Origin: Arthrobacter gandavensis
GTDB taxonomy: Bacteria > Actinomycetota > Actinomycetes > Actinomycetales > Micrococcaceae
Direction: 5' to 3'
Length of the DNA stretch: 64,000 nt
NCBI RefSeq assembly: GCF_015355785.1
Contig: NZ_JADKYW010000005.1
Span: forward strand, 520,226-584,225
In this document: positions 51,426 through 59,144 of the stretch, in pieces
Layout of the letters: each line of letters begins with the position of its first letter
Position numbering within the stretch: the first letter of the stretch is position 1
Program-made: the position numbers and the translations under genes
The notes under the pieces: model-generated
Databases searched by the model: none
What the model saw: the letters and a program-made list of their open reading frames with translations, nothing else
Told to the model about the DNA's origin: nothing

Positions 51426-52790
51426 TTAGCCCTTGTACAGCGCGGTGATGCGCTCGGCGGTCTTGGCACCCATGCGGACTGCGCCGTCGACGTGCTGGTA
51501 GCCCTCTGCGGCAAGATCGGAGCAGGACCAGTGGATGGGCCCCACCGGTGCCAGCTGGTCCGGACCGTAGCGGTGCAGGCCGCCGAGGTCGTAGCTGGCC
51601 GCGTACGCACCCCGTGTCCACTCTTCCGAACCCCAGTCGGATTCGTAGTAGACCTCGGGGGTGAGTGCTTCCTCGCCGAGGTAACCGGCAATGGATTCAA
51701 GAATGGCCTGCCGGCGCTCGTCGGCGCTGAGCTCGAACATCGCATCGGCCTTTTCATCCGACACGAAGCCCACCAAGGTGCCGCGACTGTCTTCATGGTT
51801 GGTGTTGTCGTAGACCTCCTGGACCAGCTCGTAGGCACCGAAACAGGTTCCGGAAAGCTCGGCCCCCCGCCAGAACGGCGTGGAGTAGACGGCGTGGACC
51901 TTGATGACCAGGCCCAGCGAGACGTGCTGGTGCATCTGGTGCTGGCGGCGCGGCAGCGGCGGGTCGAAGGAGACCCGCGAGTAGAGGTTCGGCGGCACGG
52001 CCATGACGGCGTAGCGCGCGTGGACGGTGACGCCGTCGGCCTCTGCCGTGACGGACGGACCCTCCTCGCTCCAGCGGAGCGTACGGACCGGTGCACCCAG
52101 GATGACGTCCTCGCCGAGGTCAGCGGCCATGCGCTCCGAGACCTGCTGCATTCCTCCGGCGACCCGGCGGTCCAGGATGAAGTTCTCGTCCACCAGGTTG
52201 GAGAACGAACCAGCCGAGGATGCCATCAGCAGCGCCTGCAGGGTGGAGAAGGAATGGGCAGGTTTGGTGAGCATTCCTCCTGCCACGAACAGCCCGATGT
52301 TGTTGCAGGCCTCTTCGTCGGAGGACTGTTCGCGCAGCCAGGCGGAGAAGGAGATGGTGTCCAGCGCCCGTGCGTCCGGATGTGTCCACGGTGCCGCCGG
52401 GTCTGTCTTGGCCGTGTGTTCGTCCAGGAGCGCGATCAGGCGCTCCATTTCCTGCGCTGTGGATTCGGCAACCGGGAACATGTCGCCGGAGTAGCGGACC
52501 GCGCGGTGGTCCGAGCCGATGTAGACGGATTCGCCCTCCCGGTAGCGCGGGAAAGTCTCCAGGCCCAGTTCTTCGACGAGCTCGCTGAGGGCTTCCTGGT
52601 CAGGGGAGATCCACTGTCCGCCGATCTCCAGGAAGGCGCCGTCGACCGTATCCGACCAGGTGCGGCCGCCCACGCGGTCCCGGGCTTCGAGCACTGCCAC
52701 GCTTAGGCCTGCAGCCTTCAGTTTCCGCGCCGCGGTGAGGCCGGAGGGGCCTGCACCAATAATGACGACGTTCCGTTCCAGGGTTCGCAC
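51426..52790 (-). CDS. puo: Putrescine oxidase (flavin monoamine oxidase family)
   Basis: A 454-residue FAD amine oxidase that converts putrescine to 4-aminobutanal, ammonia and hydrogen peroxide. It has NVVIIGAGPSGLTAARKLKAAG, GRTWSDTVDGAFLEIGGQW and the C-terminal DGAVRMGAKTAERI region. As far as I can recall, the N-terminal ~50 residues closely follow the Micrococcus/Kocuria rubra putrescine oxidase. GTG at 52790 follows AGGAAA. It is the first gene of the puo-usp-permease operon and diverges from a TetR gene. A hairpin (8-bp stem, 52807-52827) lies directly before its ribosome-binding site. Confidence 0.92.
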   Translation of the reverse strand: MRTLERNVVIIGAGPSGLTAARKLKAAGLSVAVLEARDRVGGRTWSDTVDGAFLEIGGQWISPDQEALSELVEELGLETFPRYREGESVYIGSDHRAVRYSGDMFPVAESTAQEMERLIALLDEHTAKTDPAAPWTHPDARALDTISFSAWLREQSSDEEACNNIGLFVAGGMLTKPAHSFSTLQALLMASSAGSFSNLVDENFILDRRVAGGMQQVSERMAADLGEDVILGAPVRTLRWSEEGPSVTAEADGVTVHARYAVMAVPPNLYSRVSFDPPLPRRQHQMHQHVSLGLVIKVHAVYSTPFWRGAELSGTCFGAYELVQEVYDNTNHEDSRGTLVGFVSDEKADAMFELSADERRQAILESIAGYLGEEALTPEVYYESDWGSEEWTRGAYAASYDLGGLHRYGPDQLAPVGPIHWSCSDLAAEGYQHVDGAVRMGAKTAERITALYKG

Positions 52791-52806
52791 TATGTTTCCT
52801 CTCTCC

Positions 52807-52827
52807 AGCGGCCGACCTCCGGCCGCT
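52807..52827 (-). other. Leader hairpin before the puo ribosome-binding site
   Basis: AGCGGCCG (52807-52814) and CGGCCGCT (52820-52827) form a perfect 8-bp stem with a 5-nt loop ending 7 nt before the AGGAAA site. It may affect translation or mRNA stability. Confidence 0.5.
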
Positions 52828-52864
52828 CAAACCGAACGCTGTTTGATCCATGTTACCGAGTAGT

Positions 52865-52883
52865 AAATGAATAGCGTTCATTT
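52865..52883. promoter_or_regulatory. TetR-type operator candidate between puo and tetR
   Basis: AAATGAA-TAGCG-TTCATTT, a perfect 7+5+7 inverted repeat in the 192-bp divergent region. The shape (TGAA-n5-TTCA) is typical of TetR family sites. Confidence 0.65.
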
Positions 52884-52911
52884 TGTACCGACACTCTAGC
52901 GGACCCCCGGC

Positions 52912-52940
52912 TTTGCAGGGAGAGTCTGTGCGAATATTAA
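52912..52940 (+). promoter_or_regulatory. Promoter of the divergent tetR gene
   Basis: TTTGCA (52912-52917), 17-nt spacer, TATTAA (52935-52940); the start codon is 43 nt further on. Confidence 0.55.
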
Positions 52941-52982
52941 TTTTGGGGGCACCCGGGTGCCGCAGACCTCGGGAGGAGCGCA

Positions 52983-53639
52983 ATGGCAGGAGCACGCACA
53001 CGGCGAAGTGCCGGCCGTCCCTCACAGCGGGTCCTGACGCAAGAGAACATCACCGCAGCGGCCCTGGAGGTGATCACTTCCCGCGGCTACACAGGCTTCA
53101 CCATGTCCTCGCTGGCAGCCAAACTTCAGGTGGCCCCGTCTGCCCTCTACAACCACGCGGCTTCGAAGGCGGAAGTCCTGCGGTGGATCCAGGATGGCCT
53201 GATGGCCGAGGTGGACACTGCCTGCTTCGCGGAACGTGACTGGGCGGACGCGGTACGGACATGGGCCCGCTCCTACCGGGAAGTCTTTGCTCGGCACACC
53301 CCGCTGATCGCCGTAATCGCCGTCCTCCAGGTCTCAGGGGCACCGCGGACACTGGCCATGTACGAAGCCGTCACCGACGGCTTCCTCCGTGCGGGCTGGG
53401 ACCACGGGAGGATTATTCCCGCGATTGTTGCGATGGAGTCCTTCATCTTCGGTTCAGCCTTCGACGCCGTTGCCCCGGCAGACATCTTTGACACCGGTTC
53501 CCTGGCCTCGGAAAGTCCGCTCTTCACTGCCGCCGTCGCAGCCGCTCCCGGCCGGGAAAGCGGCAAGGCAGCTGAACAGGCCTTCGAGAACGGGCTCGAT
53601 GCCCTGATCCACGGCTTCACGGTACTCTCCGGCCGCTAG
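52983..53639 (+). CDS. TetR family regulator, probable repressor of the putrescine oxidase operon
   Basis: A 218-residue regulator. HTH: ITAAALEVITSRGYTGFTMS then SLAAKLQVAPSALYNHAASKAEVL, with the longer Actinobacteria-type C-terminal domain (TetR_C family). ATG at 52983 has GGAGG 6-7 nt upstream. It is divergent from puo with a palindrome between them, so the ligand may be putrescine or an intermediate such as 4-aminobutanal; this is inference. Confidence 0.9.
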   Translation: MAGARTRRSAGRPSQRVLTQENITAAALEVITSRGYTGFTMSSLAAKLQVAPSALYNHAASKAEVLRWIQDGLMAEVDTACFAERDWADAVRTWARSYREVFARHTPLIAVIAVLQVSGAPRTLAMYEAVTDGFLRAGWDHGRIIPAIVAMESFIFGSAFDAVAPADIFDTGSLASESPLFTAAVAAAPGRESGKAAEQAFENGLDALIHGFTVLSGR

Positions 53640-53695
53640 CCTCCGCCGGTTTCCAACCCCTCCCCGGTGCGGGCGCGCACCAGGTGCCGAACAGC

Positions 53696-53731
53696 AAAAC
53701 GGGCGGCATCCGGTTTCCGGATGCCGCCCGT
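53696..53731 (-). terminator. Terminator of gabT
   Basis: Perfect 15-bp stem ACGGGCGGCATCCGG / CCGGATGCCGCCCGT (53699-53731) with loop TTT, followed on the minus strand by TTTT. Confidence 0.93.
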
Positions 53732-53747
53732 CAAGGCTGGTGGCCTG

Positions 53748-55103
53748 TTACGCCTGGGCGCGGATGGCCGCTTCCAGCACGTCCAGGCCGTCGGAGAGCA
53801 GGTCCTCGCCGATGACCAGCGGCGGGAGCAGACGGATGACGTTGCCGTAGGTGCCGCAGGTAAGGATGATGACACCCTCGGCCAGGCAGGCGGCCGCGAT
53901 TTCCTTGGCGGCTGCGGCGTCGGGGGTCTTGGTTCCCGGCTTGACCAGTTCCAGTGCGAGCATGGCTCCGCGGCCGCGGACTTCACCGATCACACCGGTC
54001 TCTTCGGCAACCTTGCGCAGGCGCGGGACGGTGATCTCCTCGATGCGGCGGGCACGGCCGGCAAGGTCCTGGCCTTCCATCGTCTCGATCGCTGCGAGGG
54101 CGGAAGCGCACGCCACCGGGTTGCCGCCGTAGGTGCCGCCCAGGCCGCCGGGGTGCACCGCGTCGAGCAGTTCGGCGCGGCCCGTGACAGCGGAGAGCGG
54201 CATGCCGCCGGCAATGCCCTTGGCCATGGTCATGATGTCCGGGACTACACCCTCATGCTCAACGGCGAACCACTCGCCGGTGCGGCAGAAACCGGACTGG
54301 ACCTCGTCCGCGATGAAGACGATGCCGTTGGCCTTGGCCCACTCTGCCAGCCGCGGCAGGAAGCCTTCGGCCGGGACGATGAATCCGCCTTCGCCCTGGA
54401 TCGGTTCGATCAGCAGGGCAGCCAGCTGGTCGGCCCCGATCTGCTTTTCGATGGCGAGGATGGCGCGGTCGGCGGCTTCGGTGCCGGTGATCTCCGGGTT
54501 CTCTTCCCGGTAGGGGTAGCTCATGGGCATGCGGTAGATCTCGGATGCAAAGGGTCCGAAACCGGTCTTGTACGGCATGGCCTTGGCGGTGAGGCCCATG
54601 GTCAGGTTGGTGCGGCCGTGGTACGCGTGGTCGAAGGCGACTACGGCCTGGCGGCCGGTGGCGGAACGGGCAATCTTGATGGCGTTCTCGACCGCTTCGG
54701 CGCCGGAGTTGAAGAGCACGGTGCGCTTCTCATGGGTTCCGGGGGTCACCTCCGCGAGCTTTTCGGCCACGGCCACATAGCCCTCGTACGGGGTAACCAT
54801 GAAGCAGGTGTGGGTGAAGTGCGCAACCTGCTCCTGGGCAGCTGCTACGACGGCGGGGTCGGACGCACCGACGCTGGTCACGGCGATGCCGGAGCCGAGG
54901 TCGATGAAGGAGTTGCCGTCGACGTCCACGATGATGCCGCCGTCGGCATCCTGGACGTACACGGGGACGCTGGAGGCAACGCCCTTGGCTACCACAGCGG
55001 CGCGGCGCTCGTTCAGGGCGGCGGACTTCGGGCCCGGGAAGGAACCGGTGATGTTCCGCTTCTGTTCCAGCCGGAAGGCCGGGGCGGTAGCTGAGGTGCT
55101 CAT
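53748..55103 (-). CDS. gabT: 4-aminobutyrate aminotransferase
   Basis: A 451-residue class III PLP aminotransferase that converts GABA and 2-oxoglutarate to succinate semialdehyde and glutamate. FIDLGSGIAVTSVGA, FNSGAEAVENAIKIAR (phosphate loop), FDHAYHGRTNLTM, FIADEVQSGFCRTG with the PLP Asp, and the PLP Lys in MAKGIAGGMPLSA (about residue 295). ATG at 55103 (MSTSATAPAFRLEQ) has AGAGG about 10 nt upstream. It completes the route from putrescine after 4-aminobutanal oxidation, and is divergent from a PucR gene. Confidence 0.94.
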   Translation of the reverse strand: MSTSATAPAFRLEQKRNITGSFPGPKSAALNERRAAVVAKGVASSVPVYVQDADGGIIVDVDGNSFIDLGSGIAVTSVGASDPAVVAAAQEQVAHFTHTCFMVTPYEGYVAVAEKLAEVTPGTHEKRTVLFNSGAEAVENAIKIARSATGRQAVVAFDHAYHGRTNLTMGLTAKAMPYKTGFGPFASEIYRMPMSYPYREENPEITGTEAADRAILAIEKQIGADQLAALLIEPIQGEGGFIVPAEGFLPRLAEWAKANGIVFIADEVQSGFCRTGEWFAVEHEGVVPDIMTMAKGIAGGMPLSAVTGRAELLDAVHPGGLGGTYGGNPVACASALAAIETMEGQDLAGRARRIEEITVPRLRKVAEETGVIGEVRGRGAMLALELVKPGTKTPDAAAAKEIAAACLAEGVIILTCGTYGNVIRLLPPLVIGEDLLSDGLDVLEAAIRAQA

Positions 55104-55155
55104 TGTTAATGCCTCTTTCGACGTGGGATCGGATATGCGAAAAGTGATTGGATGC

Positions 55156-55170
55156 ACTGCGCCGCAGTGA
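55156..55170. promoter_or_regulatory. Palindrome 1 in the gabT-pucR intergenic region
   Basis: CACTGCG-C-CGCAGTG, perfect 7+1+7, extended outward by GGAT/ATCC with a one-base offset. It lies 53 nt before the gabT start on its strand, a likely operator in the gabT promoter. Confidence 0.6.
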
Positions 55171-55229
55171 TCCAAATTTACGCGGCATCGCAGCGATAAG
55201 GCACGGACACCCGCACAATGACATCTTAT

Positions 55230-55267
55230 GGTTGCGGTGCAACCGCCCAAAGGAGTGCCCTTATAGT
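55230..55267 (+). promoter_or_regulatory. Palindrome 2 and leaderless promoter of pucR
   Basis: GGTTGC-GGT-GCAACC (55230-55244) is a perfect 6+3+6 inverted repeat at the -35 position. TATAGT (55262-55267) is the -10, ending 6 nt before the GTG, so the mRNA is expected to start at the start codon. Confidence 0.65.
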
Positions 55268-55273
55268 TGTTGC

Positions 55274-56701
55274 GTGCCTATCTCGCTCACAGATCTGCTG
55301 TCCGCCAGGGACCTGGACCTCGCCATCCGCGGCAGCGCTGCGGCAACCCCGGTACCGGTCCAGTGGGTTGCCGTAACTGAACTCGAAGACCCCTCGCCCT
55401 TCCTCAGCGGCGGCGAAGTGGTGCTCACAACGGGAATGCGCCAGCGGACCGGAGCAGTGCAGCGCCGGTTCGTGGAGAGCGTGCACCGGGCTGGCGCGCT
55501 GGCGATCGGCTTTGGGACCGGGCTCAGCCTGGACCGGGTGCCCGGCCCCCTGCTGGAAGAAGCCAACCGGCTGGGGCTGCCCGTTTTCGAAGTGCCCTAC
55601 CGCACCCCGTTCATAGCCGTGGGGAAGCTGGTGGCGGACGCGTTGTCGGCGGACCACGTGGAACAGCTCCAGGAACTTCTCTCCGGGCATCAGGTGCTGG
55701 CCAGGGCCCTGCTCTCGGGCCGCGGGCTGACTGGGCTGTTAAAGGACCTGGCCGAAATCCTGGGCACCCAGGTTGCCCTGCAGCAGTACGGCACCGAGGT
55801 CTTTTCCACCGGCGTCCCGGGGGGCGGCCCGGAAGCGGAGACCGCCTGGCACCGGGTGCCGATCGCCACCGGCATGCGGGACCGCTGCGTCCTCTCCGTC
55901 GCCAAGCCCTTCGGCCACCCGGATCTTCTTGCCTACGCCCAGAGCCTCATCAGCGTGGAATTGAACAACCAGGCCGGGCGCCGGGTGAGCGAACGGGCGG
56001 TCAACGGCCAGCTGCTCGATGACATCGTGGCAGGCAAACTTACCGGCCAGGACGCCGTACACCGGCTGCGGGCCGCCGGCGTCAGTACGGAACGGCGGCA
56101 GCTGACGCTCCTGGTGGAAGCCGGCGCGGCGCAGGCCAAGCTGCTCGCCTCCCTGCCGCTGCCGCCGGCCCTGCAGGACGCTGTGAGTGCCACCTGCGAG
56201 GACCGGCTGGCCGTCTGGGTGCCCGACGGCGATCCGGCGGTCCTCGCCGCAGAGCTTGGCGGCTACCTGCAGGAAGCAGGTATTCCGGCGAAGGTGGGCG
56301 TGGGCGGTGCCTACGCTGAACCGGCCGGGCTGCGCTGGGGGTACTACGAGGCCAAGGAAGGCCTGCTCCGGGGTGCCGCCGTCAACGAACCGGACCGGCT
56401 GAGCCTGGCGTCGCTGCTGATGGCGAGCCGTGACGTTCCGCTGGCTGACCTGGCGGCCGAGGCACTGGACCCGCTGCTGGCCTTCGATGCTGCCCACGAC
56501 GCGGAGCTGGTCCCAACCCTCGAGAAGTACCTGGCCGTGAACGGGTCCGTGGCAAAGGTGGCCCAGGCCCTCGGCCTGCACCGGAACACCGTGCGCTACC
56601 GGCTCACGCAGATCGCTGACCTCTCCGGTTACGATCCCGCCGTGACAGCCGACCGCGTGCATCTGTACCTCGCGCTGAACGTGCGGCGGCTCACCGCCTA
56701 G
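55274..56701 (+). CDS. PucR family transcriptional regulator (GABA/polyamine context)
   Basis: A 475-residue activator. The N-terminal PucR domain starts PISLTDLLSARDLDLAIRG with VPVQWVAVTELEDPSPFLSGGEVVLTTGM (quoted in part: WVAVTELEDPSPFLSGGE). The C-terminal HTH is YLAVNGSVAKVAQALGLHRNTVRYRLTQIADLSG (quoted in part: LGLHRNTVRYRL), the PucR/CdaR HTH_30 form. GTG at 55274 is chosen because TATAGT ends 6 nt before it (leaderless). It diverges from gabT with two palindromes between, so it probably activates gabT in response to GABA or a relative. Confidence 0.9.
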   Translation: MPISLTDLLSARDLDLAIRGSAAATPVPVQWVAVTELEDPSPFLSGGEVVLTTGMRQRTGAVQRRFVESVHRAGALAIGFGTGLSLDRVPGPLLEEANRLGLPVFEVPYRTPFIAVGKLVADALSADHVEQLQELLSGHQVLARALLSGRGLTGLLKDLAEILGTQVALQQYGTEVFSTGVPGGGPEAETAWHRVPIATGMRDRCVLSVAKPFGHPDLLAYAQSLISVELNNQAGRRVSERAVNGQLLDDIVAGKLTGQDAVHRLRAAGVSTERRQLTLLVEAGAAQAKLLASLPLPPALQDAVSATCEDRLAVWVPDGDPAVLAAELGGYLQEAGIPAKVGVGGAYAEPAGLRWGYYEAKEGLLRGAAVNEPDRLSLASLLMASRDVPLADLAAEALDPLLAFDAAHDAELVPTLEKYLAVNGSVAKVAQALGLHRNTVRYRLTQIADLSGYDPAVTADRVHLYLALNVRRLTA

Positions 56702-56779
56702 GCGGCCGGCGGGCGTCCCGGTCAGCGTCCCGGCCGGCGCAGCCCGGGCCGGAGCACAGGCCCGCCGGGCGCTGCCGTT

Positions 56780-56808
56780 TTGTGCCGGTTTAGGGCGGAC
56801 TTTACGCT
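56780..56808 (+). promoter_or_regulatory. Leaderless promoter of the DUF1089 gene
   Basis: TTGTGC (56780-56785), 17-nt spacer, TACGCT (56803-56808), then 6 nt to the ATG at 56815. Confidence 0.6.
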
Positions 56809-56814
56809 GTAGGG

Positions 56815-57447
56815 ATGGACACGCCAGCTAAGCCCGCCAGGACCCTTCACTGGGCGGGCATCGACGACCCCGGACGCCGGGATTCCGCGGTCGTCTCCTT
56901 TCGCGACGGCGAGCTGGCAGCCAGCGGCACGTCAACCTGCGGCGACTATGGCGCCACCTGGTCACTGTCCACCTCCCCCGGCTGGGTTACCCGCAGGCTG
57001 GAGGTGAAGGTGACCGGGAACGGCTGGTCGCGTTCACTCGAGCTCGTCCGGTCCATCGAGGGACGCTGGAATTCCCACGTCAGCACCAGCGGCACCGTGG
57101 ACCTGCCCGCTCCCGGGATAGAAGACCCCCGGTCGCTGGACAATGCCCAGGACTGCGACCTTGGGCTGTGCCCCCTTACGAACACAATGCCGATCCTTCG
57201 GCTGGACCTGCTCAACAGCTCAGCCCCGCCGGATGAAACCAGGCTGACGATGGCCTGGGTGGAAATGCCCAGTCTCCGGGTCCTTGCCAGCGAGCAGGTT
57301 TACTCCCAGGTTTCCCCCTACCGGGACGAACGCGGCAACGCCGTAGTCCTCTACTCCTCCGACTCAGGCGGGTTCACCGCCGAGATCACCGTGGATTCCG
57401 ACGGCGTGGTGCTGGATTACCCTGGCCTGGCCCGCCGCACTGACTGA
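56815..57447 (+). CDS. Putative glycolipid-binding protein (DUF1089)
   Basis: A 210-residue protein of the glycolipid-binding family. The signature NAQDCDLGLCPLTNTMPILR is at about residues 103-122, with LHWAGIDDPGR at the start and the C-terminal FTAEITVDSDGVVLDYPGL. Family members are single beta-rich domains linked to lipid binding; the ligand here is unknown. No signal peptide. It has a leaderless start and stands alone. Confidence 0.87.
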   Translation: MDTPAKPARTLHWAGIDDPGRRDSAVVSFRDGELAASGTSTCGDYGATWSLSTSPGWVTRRLEVKVTGNGWSRSLELVRSIEGRWNSHVSTSGTVDLPAPGIEDPRSLDNAQDCDLGLCPLTNTMPILRLDLLNSSAPPDETRLTMAWVEMPSLRVLASEQVYSQVSPYRDERGNAVVLYSSDSGGFTAEITVDSDGVVLDYPGLARRTD

Positions 57448-57537
57448 GCAGACCCGCCGCCCGCGGCCCGTCAGGCACCGCGGCCGGCCGCGGCTAGGAT
57501 AGAAGTACGTCCGCCTGCAACGTTGGAGCCCCCCGCA

Positions 57538-57960
57538 ATGAGTGAAATGTTCCTCGATAAGTTCCGTGCCCTCGTCCCGAAGTACCTCGAGGACAATTGG
57601 CGTCCCGAGGACGGGATGAGCGCCGATGAACTCGACGAAATGCTCGATGAGCATGACTTCTCCATTCCGCTGGTCCTGCGTGAGTTCTACCTCGCGCTGG
57701 GCGGCTGCGAGGACCTCATGGAGGCATACCACTTCTTCTGGGATCCCGATGAGCTTGAACTCGAAGACGGGTTCCTGCTGTTCCTGGAGGATGAGGATGA
57801 GAAGTTCGCCTGGGGCTTCCGTGCCGACCAGCTGGACGTACCGGATCCCATCGTGTGGCGGCGGAACAATGCCCGTGGCGAATGGCAGAGCGAAGAGGGA
57901 ACCTTCAGCGAATACGTCTTTGACATGTTCGAGTGGGTCTTCGAAGACGATGAAGACTAG
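57538..57960 (+). CDS. Acidic protein, possible SMI1/KNR4 (SUKH)-like
   Basis: A 140-residue, very acidic protein (ends EWVFEDDED). DFSIPLVLREFYLALGGCEDLMEAYHFF, then LLFLEDEDEKFAWGFRADQ (quoted in parts), resembles the SMI1/KNR4/SUKH pattern of P-x-x-L-R-x-F-Y-x-x-x-G-G followed by an aromatic-rich core. SUKH proteins are often immunity proteins, but no toxin gene is near, so an independent cellular role is possible. ATG at 57538 has GGAG 9 nt upstream; a TTG at 57523 is unlikely. A -10-like TAGGAT lies at 57496. It ends in a very strong terminator. Confidence 0.65.
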   Translation: MSEMFLDKFRALVPKYLEDNWRPEDGMSADELDEMLDEHDFSIPLVLREFYLALGGCEDLMEAYHFFWDPDELELEDGFLLFLEDEDEKFAWGFRADQLDVPDPIVWRRNNARGEWQSEEGTFSEYVFDMFEWVFEDDED

Positions 57961-57964
57961 CGCT

Positions 57965-58014
57965 TAAACGCAGAACGGCTGCCCGGTGTCCATCGGGCAG
58001 CCGTTCTGCGTTTA
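57965..58014. terminator. Bidirectional terminator, 21-bp perfect stem
   Basis: The arms 57965-57985 and 57994-58014 are exact reverse complements (TAAACGCAGAACGG ... CCGTTCTGCGTTTA) around an 8-nt loop, between the acidic protein gene and the convergent prenyl synthase gene. Confidence 0.9.
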
Positions 58015-58046
58015 CGGGATGAAGCGGGGAATCGGGGTACAGGATC

Positions 58047-59105
58047 CTAGGCTTCGCGCTCCACGACGGCTTCGGCAAAGGCCGTGAGTGAGGACTTGAT
58101 GACGGAGTCCGGCATCGGTGCCAGCGCAGCAACGGCGTCCGCGGCCCACTGGCGGGCAACCTCCCACGCTTCGGCGGTGGCGCGGTTGCCGCGGACAGCC
58201 GCGACGGCGGCGGCCAGGGCCTCGTCAGAGGTCAGGTCCGAGTCCACCAGTTCCAGCACCGCGGCGGCCTCGGCATCCCCGGCGGCAGCATTGCGGCGCA
58301 GCAGCAGCACCGGCAGGGTGGGGACGCCCTCCCGCAGGTCCGTTCCCGGGGTCTTACCGGACTTGTCCTGCAGGCCTGCCACGTCAATCACGTCATCGGC
58401 GAGCTGGAAGGCAACGCCCACCTTTTCACCGTAATCGACCATGATCTCGACGGTCTGCGGGTCGGCTCCGCCGAACAGTGCACCCAGCTGGCCTGAGGCC
58501 GCGATCAGGGAGCCGGTCTTCCCGGCAATGACTGAGAGGTAGTGGGCCAGGGGATCTTCGCCGTCGGCCGGGCCCATGGTCTCCTGCAGCTGGCCCATGA
58601 CCAGACGCTCAAAGGTGCGGGCCTGGATTCCCAGGGCTTCAGCTCCCAGCAGCGAGACCAGGGAAGACGCCCGGGCGAAGATCAGGTCGCCGGTGAGGAC
58701 GGCTACTGAGTTACCCCAGACCTCGTGTGCCGTTGGGGCACCGCGGCGCACCGGCGCTGAGTCCATCACGTCATCGTGGTAGAGGGTGGCAAGGTGCGTC
58801 AGCTCAACGACGACGGCGGCCATCCGCACCTCGTCGCTGCCGGGGTTCGGGCCCAGATGGGAAGCAAGCAGGACCAGCAGGGGCCGCACGCGCTTGCCGC
58901 CTGCTTCCATCAGGTGCCGGGAGGTTGCGTCCGCGAAGGGATCGGAGTTGGCGATCGCCTCGCGCAGTTCCTCTTCGACCTTTTCCAGTCCAGCCACAAT
59001 GGCAGGACCCAGGACTGGGTCTTCCGCGAGGGGGGTGAACCCGGGAGGCAGCGCCATCTCGGCGTCCCCGAGGGCATCCGGGCTGGCATTGGTGGATTCA
59101 GTCAC
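58047..59105 (-). CDS. Long-chain polyprenyl diphosphate synthase (menaquinone side chain)
   Basis: A 352-residue trans-prenyl synthase, GrcC-like. IPP site GGKRVRPLLVLL, first Asp-rich YHDDVMDSAPVRRG (about residue 116) with the small residue before it that allows long chains, and second Asp-rich ADDVIDVAG. It makes the octa- to nonaprenyl chain for menaquinone. GTG at 59105 is the start. It is followed upstream by menJ and menG in the same direction (39 bp gap), the order seen around the menaquinone genes of other Actinobacteria. Confidence 0.92.
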   Translation of the reverse strand: MTESTNASPDALGDAEMALPPGFTPLAEDPVLGPAIVAGLEKVEEELREAIANSDPFADATSRHLMEAGGKRVRPLLVLLASHLGPNPGSDEVRMAAVVVELTHLATLYHDDVMDSAPVRRGAPTAHEVWGNSVAVLTGDLIFARASSLVSLLGAEALGIQARTFERLVMGQLQETMGPADGEDPLAHYLSVIAGKTGSLIAASGQLGALFGGADPQTVEIMVDYGEKVGVAFQLADDVIDVAGLQDKSGKTPGTDLREGVPTLPVLLLRRNAAAGDAEAAAVLELVDSDLTSDEALAAAVAAVRGNRATAEAWEVARQWAADAVAALAPMPDSVIKSSLTAFAEAVVEREA

Positions 59106-59144
59106 TGTTCAAGGCTAACTTCTCGTGGGGACGGGTTGGCAGGG

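Noticed and set aside
51492-55094. Long plus-strand frames opposite puo and gabT
   Set aside because: Both are codon-position shadows of clear enzymes on the minus strand.
57538-57960. Polymorphic-toxin immunity system based on the SUKH-like protein
   Set aside because: No toxin, secretion gene or second immunity gene lies nearby, so an immunity role cannot be supported.
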